Shown: positions 4,901-10,892 of the stretch, piece by piece
How the letters are laid out: every line of letters starts with the position of its first letter
Numbering within the stretch: position 1 is the first letter of the stretch
Origin: Chrysochromulina parva
Taxonomy: Eukaryota > Haptophyta > Prymnesiales > Chrysochromulinaceae
Assembly (NCBI GenBank): GCA_002887195.1
Contig: PJAB01002021.1
Location: 1 to 10,915, forward strand
Direction: 5' to 3'
DNA: 10,915 bases
Notes under the pieces: model-generated
The model's input: the letters and a program-made list of their open reading frames with translations, nothing else
What the model was told of the DNA's origin: nothing
The model's database searches: none
Program-made: the position numbers and the translations under genes

Positions 4901-7666
4901 CACTCGAGCGCCGTCTCGGGCGCCCACTCGGCCTCCCCCCCGTCCGGCCCTCCCGACGTGGATCAGCTCATCGAAGCCACTCGGCGGTTTCGCATCCAGA
5001 GTTCACTCGACCAGCCGCGGGCGCGGCTCGTGCCCGTGGACGATGCCCAGGCCCCCCTGCGTTACTCGCAGGAGCGGCTCATCAAGGAGCAAGCGGCTGG
5101 ATTGGTCCGTACGGCTCCGATGCGAGCGCAGCACATTACCCACGGAGCGAGCTCTAGTGGGCCGTCCTCGCCTCACGACCGTCCTCGCTCCGCCTACACG
5201 ACGACCCCACAGTCGCCGCATTACAGGATGCGCTATCTGGAGCATGTGAGGGCGAATCCGCACGAGCTCGACCCGATGGCGTATCTGCTCGGGAGCACCT
5301 TTGAGTACAAGCAGCTCTATGAGGAGCATGCCGAGCTGGCCGACATGAAGCTCGAGTTTGGGCCGGAGGTGAGGGACATCGAGGCGCACTTGTACGATGG
5401 CAGGTTGCTCGATGGGCGGCTGCTCCTTCGAAGCAGAGCGACGGCGGCAAGCAGTGCACCAGACCTCGATGGCGCTCACGATGGTGCTCGTATAAGTGCA
5501 GCCGACCTCGACGGCGAGCCAACGAGGATAGTGAACGCGACCGCGTACAGTCGGCACCAACGTAGTCCTCCTCCTCATGCCACTGCATATGAGCCATCCG
5601 AGCTCGACACACAGCATCTCCATGAGCCCAGGAGCCCAGAGCTAGCAGCCGCGGCGGACGAGGCTCTCGAGCGGGTGCACGAGACAGTGTCCAAGGCTCG
5701 TGAGACGGGGCCCGCGCCGCGTCCAGGTAGCCATTACGATCGACGCACGTGGCGGCCTGTGGTTGCTGTGGCAACGGCTGCGGCGGCATTGCCATGTGTG
5801 CCGACTGTCGGGCATGAGCTTGAGGGCGAGTACGTTCGCCATTACCTCTACCACGCTGCTTCCATCTGGACCGCTGAGCGGTCGAAGGCTTCTCTGCCGT
5901 GGAGGCCGCCTCCCCGTCGGCCGGCGCCACCCCCGCCACAACCACTGCCTGGACGACTGCGTGTTTCGCCCAGCAGCCCCTCAATTCATGCGGCCTCGTC
6001 CGAGGCAGGCTTGGGCACGGTGCAGGAAGCAGGTGTTGCCCACAGCCACCCTGTCCCCAGGGCTGCAGTCATTGCCAGCGCAAGCACGGCGATGATGGCG
6101 TTCCAAGAGCAGAGACGCACCTTCATTCGTCCGTGGTACGTAATCGCCGGCAAGCTCAATGCGCCGGTGGTGACCAAGGTGGAGGGGCCTTTTGATCTGA
6201 CAAAGACCATTTGGGCCCCTCGGAAGGAGTGGAGTGATGCCAAGGACTTTGTCGATCACGAGGACATTCTATTCAAGCGGTTCAGTGCAGACTGGAGGCG
6301 TGCACTGCCACTCGGCCTCGTGAAGATGATCATGTGCCAGGATGGCGATGATGGCGTTCATCAGGATGGCGATGGCGTGCCCGACGAGGTCGATGAGGTA
6401 GGCGCGGTGCTGCTGATGAATCATGAATGGTGCACGATGACGTTCAACTTCTTCTGCTCGGCGACAAGGCTGGGCGACGAGAATCTGGATGAGATGGGAT
6501 TTGAAGGATGGAACCAGTTTGCTGAGGACGCCAAGCTCGTCAACCGCCAGTCGAAGCACTGCCAACCCAAACACGTGGGCATGATCTTCAAGGAGATCGA
6601 CGCGATGGGTCGTATGATGGCTCGTAGAGCTGATGCCGAAACGAACCGAGCTCAAGAGGAAGCACAGCAGCAAGCTGAGGCACAGCGCAGGAGAGGTCAT
6701 TCCGGTGTGGTGGCGCCGCGTTCCTCGCCCCGGGCGGGCGTCCAAACGGTCGAGGACATCAAGGGCAACCACGGACACTTGGCACACAACGCGCGGCCGG
6801 CACTTTCGCGAGTTCAGTTCATGGTGGGCTTGGTGCGTTTGGCCATTGCCAAATACATCATGCCAGGGGATTGCGACGACCTGTCGGAGGCGGTCCAGTT
6901 GCTCTTTCAGAGTTGCATCAGGCCCTCGCTGCGGCATGTCCTCGTCCCACCTGATGAGTTCCGGAGGGAGGTTGCGTATACGCCCGAGCTGACGGCAGTG
7001 TTGTGCAAGCACGAGAGCTCCCTCCGCCTCCTCTTCGCCCAATTGTGCCTCCTGAGCGGCCATAAGCTCTTGTGCGGACTTCTCACATGGCGGCGATTCT
7101 TGGCCGCTGCCGGGCTCAGCGGCACCGATCTGAGCCTAGCCGACGGCACTCTATGCTTCCAATGGTCGATCATGTGCGTAGTCGACGGCCAGACAAGGGG
7201 AGGTCGACTCAAGGAGACTTGCTTGCCCTTTGAGGGATGGATCGAGGCTCTCTGCAGAGTGGCTATGCTCAAGGCGACGCCGACGGACGCGGAGATTGCG
7301 GACGCGGGAATGCTCGATGGAGGCCAATACATGACGCTGATCACGGCCGATCCACGACACGGCGCCAAGCTCAATAGCCTGCTACGTGAGCGGAGCGGCG
7401 TCTTCGGCAAGCTGCCTCAGGGGCAGCCCCTCGACCGGTGCGTGGAGCACGTGCTCACCATGATCATTCGGCGCATCCAGAATAGCCACCCGTCAATACC
7501 CCGGGAAGGCATAGTCGAGCAGACAAAGAAAGGCCCTAGTACGGCCGCTAGGTCCCCCCCGGGCGCTATGGGTATGGCTGACTTGCAACTGTCCGCAGAC
7601 GAGGTAAATTTATGGACCATACGTACGGGTTTAGTAGATCGCACAGAATTTTCAACCGGCGGTTGA
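1952..7666 (+). CDS. Giant IQ-motif protein with EF-hand-like and calcium-loop-like segments, 1904 residues
   Basis: Exact function is unknown; a calmodulin- or calcium-responsive scaffold, perhaps cytoskeletal or ciliary, is my inference. Residues 165-176 form a textbook IQ motif (IQAISRGLAVRK), which binds calmodulin or a light chain. Residues 208-265 are charged and Lys/Ala-rich, probably helical. Residues 355-425 resemble an EF-hand pair (ADGTLSVEAFKACLRDLGF). Residues 442-469 are a Gly/Lys/Ser linker, and about 940-1350 is Ser/Pro/Arg-rich and probably disordered, with a proline run near 1317-1335. Residues 1400-1846 look like a compact domain region: WAPRKEWSDAKDFVDHED at 1421, the Asp-rich DGDGVPDEVDEV near 1470, SRVQFMVGLVRLAIAKY, and LPFEGWIEALCRVAMLKATPT. 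This arrangement reminds me of large uncharacterised proteins predicted in haptophytes, dinoflagellates and stramenopiles. ATG 1952 is the first in frame; ATG 2066 (MGKSKSPNAG) is an equally good start. The final 20 codons lose codon bias, so the 3' end may be spliced. Confidence 0.75.
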   Translation: MQNTHARIGISRRACDVSKLHKSRLEATALTLPVSSGRMGKSKSPNAGRKSPTPVNVPCDSALASLELFASDGGEEPIVPRQVHGSFPISPSSSIKTALPPGMLWVSVRATARNARARVRIYRWDPSTSNEGRQERDACERLHMTLCEKPLEHHSRTEQQAAVVIQAISRGLAVRKAPEADLAPAADPPLENITMTAAEWTVKHSAELLQRVRHAAELRWKAVDGLHQQQQAQREEEARVMLAAHKKRKEKAAAKAAKRAKGNAGGKGGFSDETAPLPEPKAVLLPSDDQFATLRPLAELPPLLLNFLRANLLTVHMHLSGARGGTRGGADGTGGGDTAAGVNADGTGGGDAAAGVNADGTLSVEAFKACLRDLGFQSALHDPTDDLDAMIISLCRALGGGRHLPMASLHQYLLAASPELHRTDLQRISMYEPALFAEQIPSPPKAGGKGASKGGTNGSSKGGAVAASAPDAAAANAAKEQVALKQAHPERILLVRVVVIAEDLSTTTYTLEVRVAPPLCIPPLPDSLRPLMAHIVRYHGVSVQVKRAFGQSAVPGKSIEPTEAPSRASPSRRAPNVLSQSRTYGQQARTLLHKASDQDERAHRAAVASGTALNGELALSCERFVACCVMLRIAVGEVARLAFAQVSRERPNALLGASGVWCAFFFSCVRSLSSDPLDVSRPLHRWFFDMDAVLALATVKLEPLQYNLRAAATVNAGLLHGESALLTQLGSALSRAGHGGNASAGATHYLVSGRLLARGDDALLNEVHSAGSRSESRSGSTVGHAELLGTALHRTQASSTRGWSRLQIEIFGRSVVRIRAITEAWSKSGRTNKAEQLVPKIEWRALARKWRSEVDASADMDGGFAASEKDERQILRQGKFVFMQAAMEEQQWPSASAPVMQRPTSSRCAVGNLRSHLGSTHEVGTNMEVGATQPAPAAPSDWGRNMSAPRVAAQLPATPVDSSTERRLERLARSEPMHSMIARHSSAVSGAHSASPPSGPPDVDQLIEATRRFRIQSSLDQPRARLVPVDDAQAPLRYSQERLIKEQAAGLVRTAPMRAQHITHGASSSGPSSPHDRPRSAYTTTPQSPHYRMRYLEHVRANPHELDPMAYLLGSTFEYKQLYEEHAELADMKLEFGPEVRDIEAHLYDGRLLDGRLLLRSRATAASSAPDLDGAHDGARISAADLDGEPTRIVNATAYSRHQRSPPPHATAYEPSELDTQHLHEPRSPELAAAADEALERVHETVSKARETGPAPRPGSHYDRRTWRPVVAVATAAAALPCVPTVGHELEGEYVRHYLYHAASIWTAERSKASLPWRPPPRRPAPPPPQPLPGRLRVSPSSPSIHAASSEAGLGTVQEAGVAHSHPVPRAAVIASASTAMMAFQEQRRTFIRPWYVIAGKLNAPVVTKVEGPFDLTKTIWAPRKEWSDAKDFVDHEDILFKRFSADWRRALPLGLVKMIMCQDGDDGVHQDGDGVPDEVDEVGAVLLMNHEWCTMTFNFFCSATRLGDENLDEMGFEGWNQFAEDAKLVNRQSKHCQPKHVGMIFKEIDAMGRMMARRADAETNRAQEEAQQQAEAQRRRGHSGVVAPRSSPRAGVQTVEDIKGNHGHLAHNARPALSRVQFMVGLVRLAIAKYIMPGDCDDLSEAVQLLFQSCIRPSLRHVLVPPDEFRREVAYTPELTAVLCKHESSLRLLFAQLCLLSGHKLLCGLLTWRRFLAAAGLSGTDLSLADGTLCFQWSIMCVVDGQTRGGRLKETCLPFEGWIEALCRVAMLKATPTDAEIADAGMLDGGQYMTLITADPRHGAKLNSLLRERSGVFGKLPQGQPLDRCVEHVLTMIIRRIQNSHPSIPREGIVEQTKKGPSTAARSPPGAMGMADLQLSADEVNLWTIRTGLVDRTEFSTGG
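2939..3033 (+). repeat. 42-bp in-frame tandem repeat, two copies plus partial third
   Basis: Units at 2939-2980 and 2981-3022 differ at one base (ATACGG versus ATGCGG), and 3023-3033 begins a third. Each encodes 14 residues, ADGTGGGD(T/A)AAGVN, inside the large gene. The third, partial copy runs straight into the EF-hand-like segment (ADGTLSVEAF), so the repeat appears to have grown from the start of the loop. Near identity suggests recent expansion. Confidence 0.9.
3606..3666 (+). repeat. 26-bp direct repeat with 35-bp offset, out of reading frame
   Basis: The copies at 3606-3631 and 3641-3666 differ by one base (AAGTCC versus AAGCCC). The offset of 35 is not a multiple of three, so the large gene reads the copies in two frames, as AVPGKSIE and then APSRASPSR. 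See the related finding. Confidence 0.9.
4261..4292 (+). repeat. 12-bp in-frame microrepeat
   Basis: Units CGGATCGAGGTC (4261-4272) and CGAATCGAGGTC (4273-4284) are followed by the partial unit CGGATCGA (4285-4292). They encode a short Ser/Arg-rich stretch (SRSESRSGS) in the large gene, in a part with no recognisable domain. Small in-frame expansions of this type recur through the gene. Confidence 0.8.
6338..6385 (+). repeat. 24-bp in-frame duplication making an Asp-rich calcium-loop-like stretch
   Basis: The 13-base string CAGGATGGCGATG occurs at 6338-6350 and again at 6362-6374, a 24-base offset that keeps frame. The result, QDGDDGVH followed by QDGDGVPDEVDEV (about residues 1463-1482), resembles the DxDxDGxxD loops of EF-hands and thrombospondin type-3 repeats. 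Calcium binding is inferred from this resemblance only. Confidence 0.7.
7604..7609 (+). other. Possible 5' splice site near the end of the large gene
   Basis: GAG followed by GTAAAT gives a donor-like junction at 7603/7604. Downstream of it the codons of the frame switch from G/C-ending to mostly A/T-ending (GTA AAT TTA, then ATA, GGT TTA GTA GAT) until the TGA at 7664-7666. Either the last 20 codons are poorly biased true coding sequence or the frame has run into an intron. No partner exon could be identified downstream. Confidence 0.25.
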
Positions 7667-8102
7667 AGACGTTAAAGTAGCCGAGCGACTACAGTAGATA
7701 GTGTAGATAGTACTCGCGTCTTGCCACGTACTCGTACACACCTAACCGTCGAACCTAACCGTACCCCTACCCGACCCTGTCGCTACTGAGCGTATGTGGT
7801 CATGGCTTATGGAACCGGTACCATGACCGGTACTGAACGATCTTTGACACTGAGTATTTACGTTCAGCTGCGATAGCTGTCGCGAGCTCCTGAGCTCTGT
7901 ATTTTTGTCCGGTCCGATCTCGTCTGGGCGGTAGGGTTGGGTTGGTACTTTGGGGTTTTTTGCGGTATGGGTTACTAGTTACGTCCAGACGGGGGTACTT
8001 TACATATTCGACGGTGTGGCGTGTGCTGCCTCTCATGACTATGTCACTCATCTTCTCTCTCCTTTTCAAACTTCGCCCACAGCGGCGGGACGCGCGGACG
8101 GC

Positions 8103-8130
8103 GGGGAGGGGCAGGGCTGCAGCGGCAGGG
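8103..8130 (+). other. G-run cluster, possible G-quadruplex
   Basis: Four runs of three or four G lie at 8103-8106, 8108-8111, 8114-8116 and 8128-8130, with loops of 1, 2 and 11 bases. The last loop is long, so folding is uncertain. It sits in the intergenic region, antisense to the 3' flank of the minus-strand gene. Confidence 0.35.
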
Positions 8131-8225
8131 CAGCGCGGAAGGGCCGCAGAAGGACAGTGGAAGGGCAGCGGAGAGGTGCCTTGCCATTCCGCTCTCCGGC
8201 GAATTCTCACATGGTATGTTCACAC

Positions 8226-8255
8226 AGCATGTTCTCACGCAGCATGTTCTCACAG
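8226..8255. repeat. 15-bp tandem repeat, two copies
   Basis: AGCATGTTCTCACGC (8226-8240) is followed directly by AGCATGTTCTCACAG (8241-8255). A degenerate unit, GGTATGTTCACAC, lies just before. The repeat is in the 3' flank of the minus-strand gene and has no evident function. Confidence 0.85.
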
Positions 8256-8340
8256 AGAGCGTCACCTCGGTTGTCTAGATCACAGATGCGTAGGGATCGG
8301 CTTCGAGGTGTCGAGTGGTCGGCAATCGAGTCAGTTGACC

Positions 8341-8379
8341 CGATGTCAGTATACCCGAGGTCAGTAATCGAGGTCAGTA
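8341..8379. repeat. Three copies of an 11-bp unit spanning the stop codon of the minus-strand gene
   Basis: CGATGTCAGTA (8341-8351), CGAGGTCAGTA (8356-8366) and CGAGGTCAGTA (8369-8379) lie at offsets of 15 and 13 bases. The middle copy contains the TGA stop (complement of 8361-8363) of the minus-strand gene, and the last encodes its final residues, TDLDY. The C-terminus of that protein was therefore set by repeat DNA. Confidence 0.85.
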
Positions 8380-10793
8380 CCGGTAGGCTTCGCCGAGGCG
8401 AGCACCCAATCCATCTGCCATCTCTCGTCTGCATGGACGGCGACGCGACTCGAAAGGTCGTTACGCCTGCTATCAGTCTGGCCGTGCCAGGCCGATAAGC
8501 CCCATGACGCCGGCTGGGCACCCGCTTCGTGGTGCGTCGTGAGGATGCGAACGGTGCCTTCTTGCTTGCCCGGCACGATTTGCCAGTCCATCGGCCAATG
8601 GTCTCCCGCATGCACCGCCACCCAAGACGACTTGTCGTCTCGCGTTGAGCCGTCTTGGAGAGGCCTGTTCCACGCGGAGAGGCCCCAGCCAGGGGCTTGG
8701 CCGCCCAGCTCGTGACCCAAGGTGATGATCCGATATGTGCCGGGCACGCTGCCTGGCTTGATCTCCCACTTGCACGGCCATCGGTCCTGCCCCTCATGAA
8801 CGTGCACCCATGAGGAGGCTTCATTTCGCCTGCCCCCCCCGTAAGTTGGGAAGCAGGCAAGTCCCCAGCCAGCGGGTTGTTTACCTGGGCCGTGCTCTGT
8901 CGTGCGGATGTAGTAGACGCCGCTGTAGTCGTCCGTAGACGATGTAGCAGACGCAGCTGTAGTAGACGCTGTGGTAGAGGCTGTAGTAGACGCCTTGTGG
9001 GTGAAGTTGACGCCGCTGTAGTCGGGCGGGCCAGTCAACGTCGCTGCCTCCGCTCCCGACGCCTCCTCCTCCGCGACTGTGGCAGCCATCGTGGCAGCAT
9101 CCTCTCGAGCCTCGGCCTCGGCCGCCACCCTACCTGCCTCGGCTAGAGACGCAGCCTCCGCCGCCACCCTCTCTGCCTCGGCCCGCGCCTCCTCCGCGAG
9201 GGCCAGCTGCGCCGCCTCGCGCTTGATCTCGCTCCAGAACGCCTCACGCTCGGCTAGCTCCGCTGCCTCGCGCCGCGCACGCTCTTTGGCAAGCTCGTCC
9301 GCTATGCGCTGATGGCTGTCGAGCTGGGACAGTTCGTGGTTCCGAAGAGCACCGAGCGGCACTTCGAGACTGGCCAAATTGCGCACGATCACTGCGTCGT
9401 GTTCGTCATCGTGCTCATCGCCGTGCTCGTCGTGGCCGGGCAGTTGCACCCGCCCGTCGACATCACCAGAATCGGAGGAGCACGCCTCAATCTCTTTCTG
9501 AAGGCTCTCGAGCTGACTGGAGTACGCGTCGCGCTCCTTCTGGGTCGCGTCGAGCTCTCTCCGCATGGCATCGAGCTCTCTCGCCTTTTTAATTTGGATG
9601 TCGAGCTCCCTCCGAGTCGCCTCGAGCTCGTTCGCGAGATCCTCCGCACGCCGCCGCTCGGCCTCCAGTTGGATCGCCTCGGGCTTGGCCGCGTCCGCCT
9701 CGAGTTTCGACTGCTGCAATGCCCACGCCATCTGTTCCAGCTCGGGGTCCATGTCGTCCGGCGGCGGGGCTGGGGTGTGGGCTGGGGTGGGGGCGTTTCG
9801 TGCAGACGTCTGCTCACCCTGGAAGACCTGACCCTTGCAAATATGGAAGACCTGAGCCTGCTCGACGCGCCACGTGATGCCAAAGCTCGATTTCCAGACC
9901 CAGATGCTCGGAGAGACGACCAAACTGGCCTCCACATGTTTCGGGAACACCTCGGCGATGTTGTCGGTAGTCATGTGGACGGGATGGCCCTGGGAGTCGA
10001 AGACACGGATCTTAAACTGACCGTCGTACTGTATCTTGACAGCGAGGCTCGGTGGGAACTTGCCGTTCGCCTCAAATGATACCTTGTCGCGAGAGCACGA
10101 GAGGATTGGGTTGAAGCGTGCCCTGACACTAGCCTCCGTACGCGCCTCGCTGAACCACTGGGGGCTGTTGACGAGCGCCTTCTCGATCATCTTCACTTCG
10201 AGGTCGCGCATGAAGTTGTACAGCTTGCCGAGGTCACCGGCCTCCTCGCCTGCACGCTCCTGCAGATAAGGATCGCATCCAGCCAGTGATCCGTACAGAT
10301 TATAGTCGATCTTACCAGTCTTGTCGTCCTTGCGAACGACGGCGCCGGAAGGGTAGTTCATCTTCGGAAGGCGAACTTTAAAGTTCTGACCATCATAACG
10401 CATCGAAACTGACTTGCCCCCCGTAGCATTCTGCTTCACGCCCCTCGAGTATTGTTGATATGCATCCGAGAACGAGATCTTGGAAGGGTCCAGCATGCAC
10501 ACATGCACGAATGGGCCCGTGGTCGTCGCCATCTCCTTCGATTTGTACAAGACCGCCGCTTCGGCTGGCGACGGCGCGCACACCTCGACGGGCGCACGCA
10601 AAACCACTGGAGCAATGTTGGGCAGGAAAAAGGTTAGCTTGACGCCGGCGCGCAGCGCTTCGTCTCTGTTAAGGCTACGAAGGGGAAGGTTCTCGTGGGC
10701 GGCCATCGCCTGCTGCGCCGTCTGCCCGATCATCTGGCCCATCGCTCCCATCGCCGGGATCCCCATCGGGGGGCTTCGATGGTGGCTTGGCAT
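8361..10793 (-). CDS. Giant-virus-type domain fused to coiled coils and a beta-trefoil-like repeat domain, 810 residues
   Basis: I recognise parts, not the whole. Residues 1-55 are Met/Pro/Gln-rich and probably disordered. Residues 102-316 resemble a protein conserved in nucleocytoplasmic large DNA viruses of algae and protists, the family I know as Pfam DUF5871: GGKSVSMRYDG, RLPKM, a helix before NSPQWF, FPPSLAVKIQYDG, and IWVWKSSFGITW. A link of that family to viral single-stranded-DNA-binding proteins is possible but unproven. Residues 348-437 and 487-579 are heptad-like Glu/Ala/Arg coiled coils, separated by an Asp/Glu/His run (454-467). A Ser/Thr linker precedes residues 627-800, three repeats of about 55 residues each with WGL, SSWVxVH-like and xxW(E/Q)I-like elements, as in beta-trefoil lectins. 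The open frame reaches 10892, but its first codon there is GTG; the first ATG is at 10793, preceded by CAG that may end an intron. No signal peptide or membrane segment is visible. It converges on the large plus-strand gene. Confidence 0.75.
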   Translation of the reverse strand: MPSHHRSPPMGIPAMGAMGQMIGQTAQQAMAAHENLPLRSLNRDEALRAGVKLTFFLPNIAPVVLRAPVEVCAPSPAEAAVLYKSKEMATTTGPFVHVCMLDPSKISFSDAYQQYSRGVKQNATGGKSVSMRYDGQNFKVRLPKMNYPSGAVVRKDDKTGKIDYNLYGSLAGCDPYLQERAGEEAGDLGKLYNFMRDLEVKMIEKALVNSPQWFSEARTEASVRARFNPILSCSRDKVSFEANGKFPPSLAVKIQYDGQFKIRVFDSQGHPVHMTTDNIAEVFPKHVEASLVVSPSIWVWKSSFGITWRVEQAQVFHICKGQVFQGEQTSARNAPTPAHTPAPPPDDMDPELEQMAWALQQSKLEADAAKPEAIQLEAERRRAEDLANELEATRRELDIQIKKARELDAMRRELDATQKERDAYSSQLESLQKEIEACSSDSGDVDGRVQLPGHDEHGDEHDDEHDAVIVRNLASLEVPLGALRNHELSQLDSHQRIADELAKERARREAAELAEREAFWSEIKREAAQLALAEEARAEAERVAAEAASLAEAGRVAAEAEAREDAATMAATVAEEEASGAEAATLTGPPDYSGVNFTHKASTTASTTASTTAASATSSTDDYSGVYYIRTTEHGPGKQPAGWGLACFPTYGGGRRNEASSWVHVHEGQDRWPCKWEIKPGSVPGTYRIITLGHELGGQAPGWGLSAWNRPLQDGSTRDDKSSWVAVHAGDHWPMDWQIVPGKQEGTVRILTTHHEAGAQPASWGLSAWHGQTDSRRNDLSSRVAVHADERWQMDWVLASAKPTGTDLDY
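8394..8915 (-). repeat. Threefold internal protein repeat (beta-trefoil-like)
   Basis: Three units lie at 8757-8915, 8571-8735 and 8394-8552, in protein order. Shared positions are a starting (Y/V)(Y/R)I strand, a His-x-x-Gly-x-Gln-Pro-like turn, WGL(S/A), then SS(W/R)V(A/H)VH, and a closing (K/D)W(E/Q/V)(I/L). Units two and three are closest to each other. Exactly three units with four likely beta strands each is the beta-trefoil plan, often a sugar-binding fold; the closing Trp sits where ricin-type units have QxW. The fold is inferred from pattern only. Confidence 0.65.
8916..9024 (-). repeat. 16-bp direct repeat flanking a Ser/Thr-rich linker
   Basis: GACGCCGCTGTAGTCG occurs at 8916-8931 and 9009-9024, 93 bases (31 codons) apart and in frame, so DYSGV appears twice: once at the start of the first trefoil unit and once 31 residues earlier, where it leads into a short non-repeat stretch. 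It could be the stub of a further lost unit. Between them lies a 12-base repeat (8955-8990) coding for STTA three times. Confidence 0.7.
8955..8990 (-). repeat. 12-bp tandem repeat coding for STTA x3
   Basis: Three 12-base units encode Ser-Thr-Thr-Ala in the linker before the trefoil-like domain. Two units are identical over most of their length and one differs by two bases. A Ser/Thr-rich linker of this type is likely flexible and could be O-glycosylated if the protein enters the secretory pathway, but no signal peptide is visible. Confidence 0.8.
9393..9434 (-). repeat. Asp/Glu/His tetrapeptide repeat between the coiled coils
   Basis: Twelve-base units encode repeated (G/D)DEH-like tetrapeptides: HDEHGDEHDDEHDA. 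The run alternates acidic residues with His at every fourth position, which would place His on one face of a helix. It could bind divalent metal, but low-complexity drift is an equally good explanation. Confidence 0.7.
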
Positions 10794-10892
10794 CTGGCTC
10801 GGCTGGTGCTCCTCCGCGATGAGAAGACCCGCGCGAAGCGAGATGTGCGCATGCCACGCGAGTACCGTCAGACGCACATGGCGGGCCCTCAC
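10794..10892 (-). other. Possible 99-bp intron before the first ATG of the minus-strand gene
   Basis: On the minus strand, GACAGAG is followed by GTGAGG at 10892, a good 5' splice donor, and CCGAGCCAG ends at 10794, directly before the ATG. A CTGAC branch-like sequence is present but far from the 3' end, and there is no strong pyrimidine tract. If it is an intron, a 5' exon runs off the window at 10893-10915; since 99 is a multiple of three, the frame would stay open if it were retained. Confidence 0.35.

Larger units (their letters stand above)
7667..8360. other. Repeat-rich intergenic region between convergent genes
   Basis: No gene is recognised; the frames here lack the codon bias of the neighbours. 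The first part (7680-7840) is built of short direct repeats: GTAGATAGT twice (7694-7711), ACCTAACCGT twice at a 13-base offset (7740 and 7753), and ACCGGTAC twice (7814 and 7826). The middle has a GT-rich stretch (7925-7975), then a purine-rich block (8085-8176) with closely spaced G-runs. The end has two exact-phase 15-base repeats and a cluster of CGAGGTCAGTA units that extends into the next gene. It probably contains the 3' ends of both transcripts. Confidence 0.6.

Noticed and set aside
5154..5984. A 276-codon minus-strand frame.
   Set aside because: Same shadow effect; the translation is Arg/His/Ala/Pro-rich with no motif, opposite the disordered part of the large protein.
7740..7775. 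Telomere-like CCTAACC / CCCCTACCC stretch.
   Set aside because: The units are irregular (only two ACCTAACCGT copies, 13 bases apart) and lie between two genes. It does not match a regular telomere array.
8226..8379. Short repeats considered as a CRISPR array.
   Set aside because: Repeats are 11-15 bases and are adjacent or nearly so, with no unique spacers of regular length; the context is eukaryotic.
7950..8498. A 182-codon plus-strand frame across the intergenic region.
   Set aside because: It passes through the purine-rich block and simple repeats, has no codon bias, and its end overlaps the last codons of the minus-strand gene.
9312..10079. A 255-codon plus-strand frame opposite the minus-strand gene.
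   Set aside because: It mirrors the coiled-coil region of the minus-strand gene, whose domains and repeats are all read on the minus strand. The Leu/Val/Arg-rich translation is typical of the complement of Glu/Ala/Arg codons.
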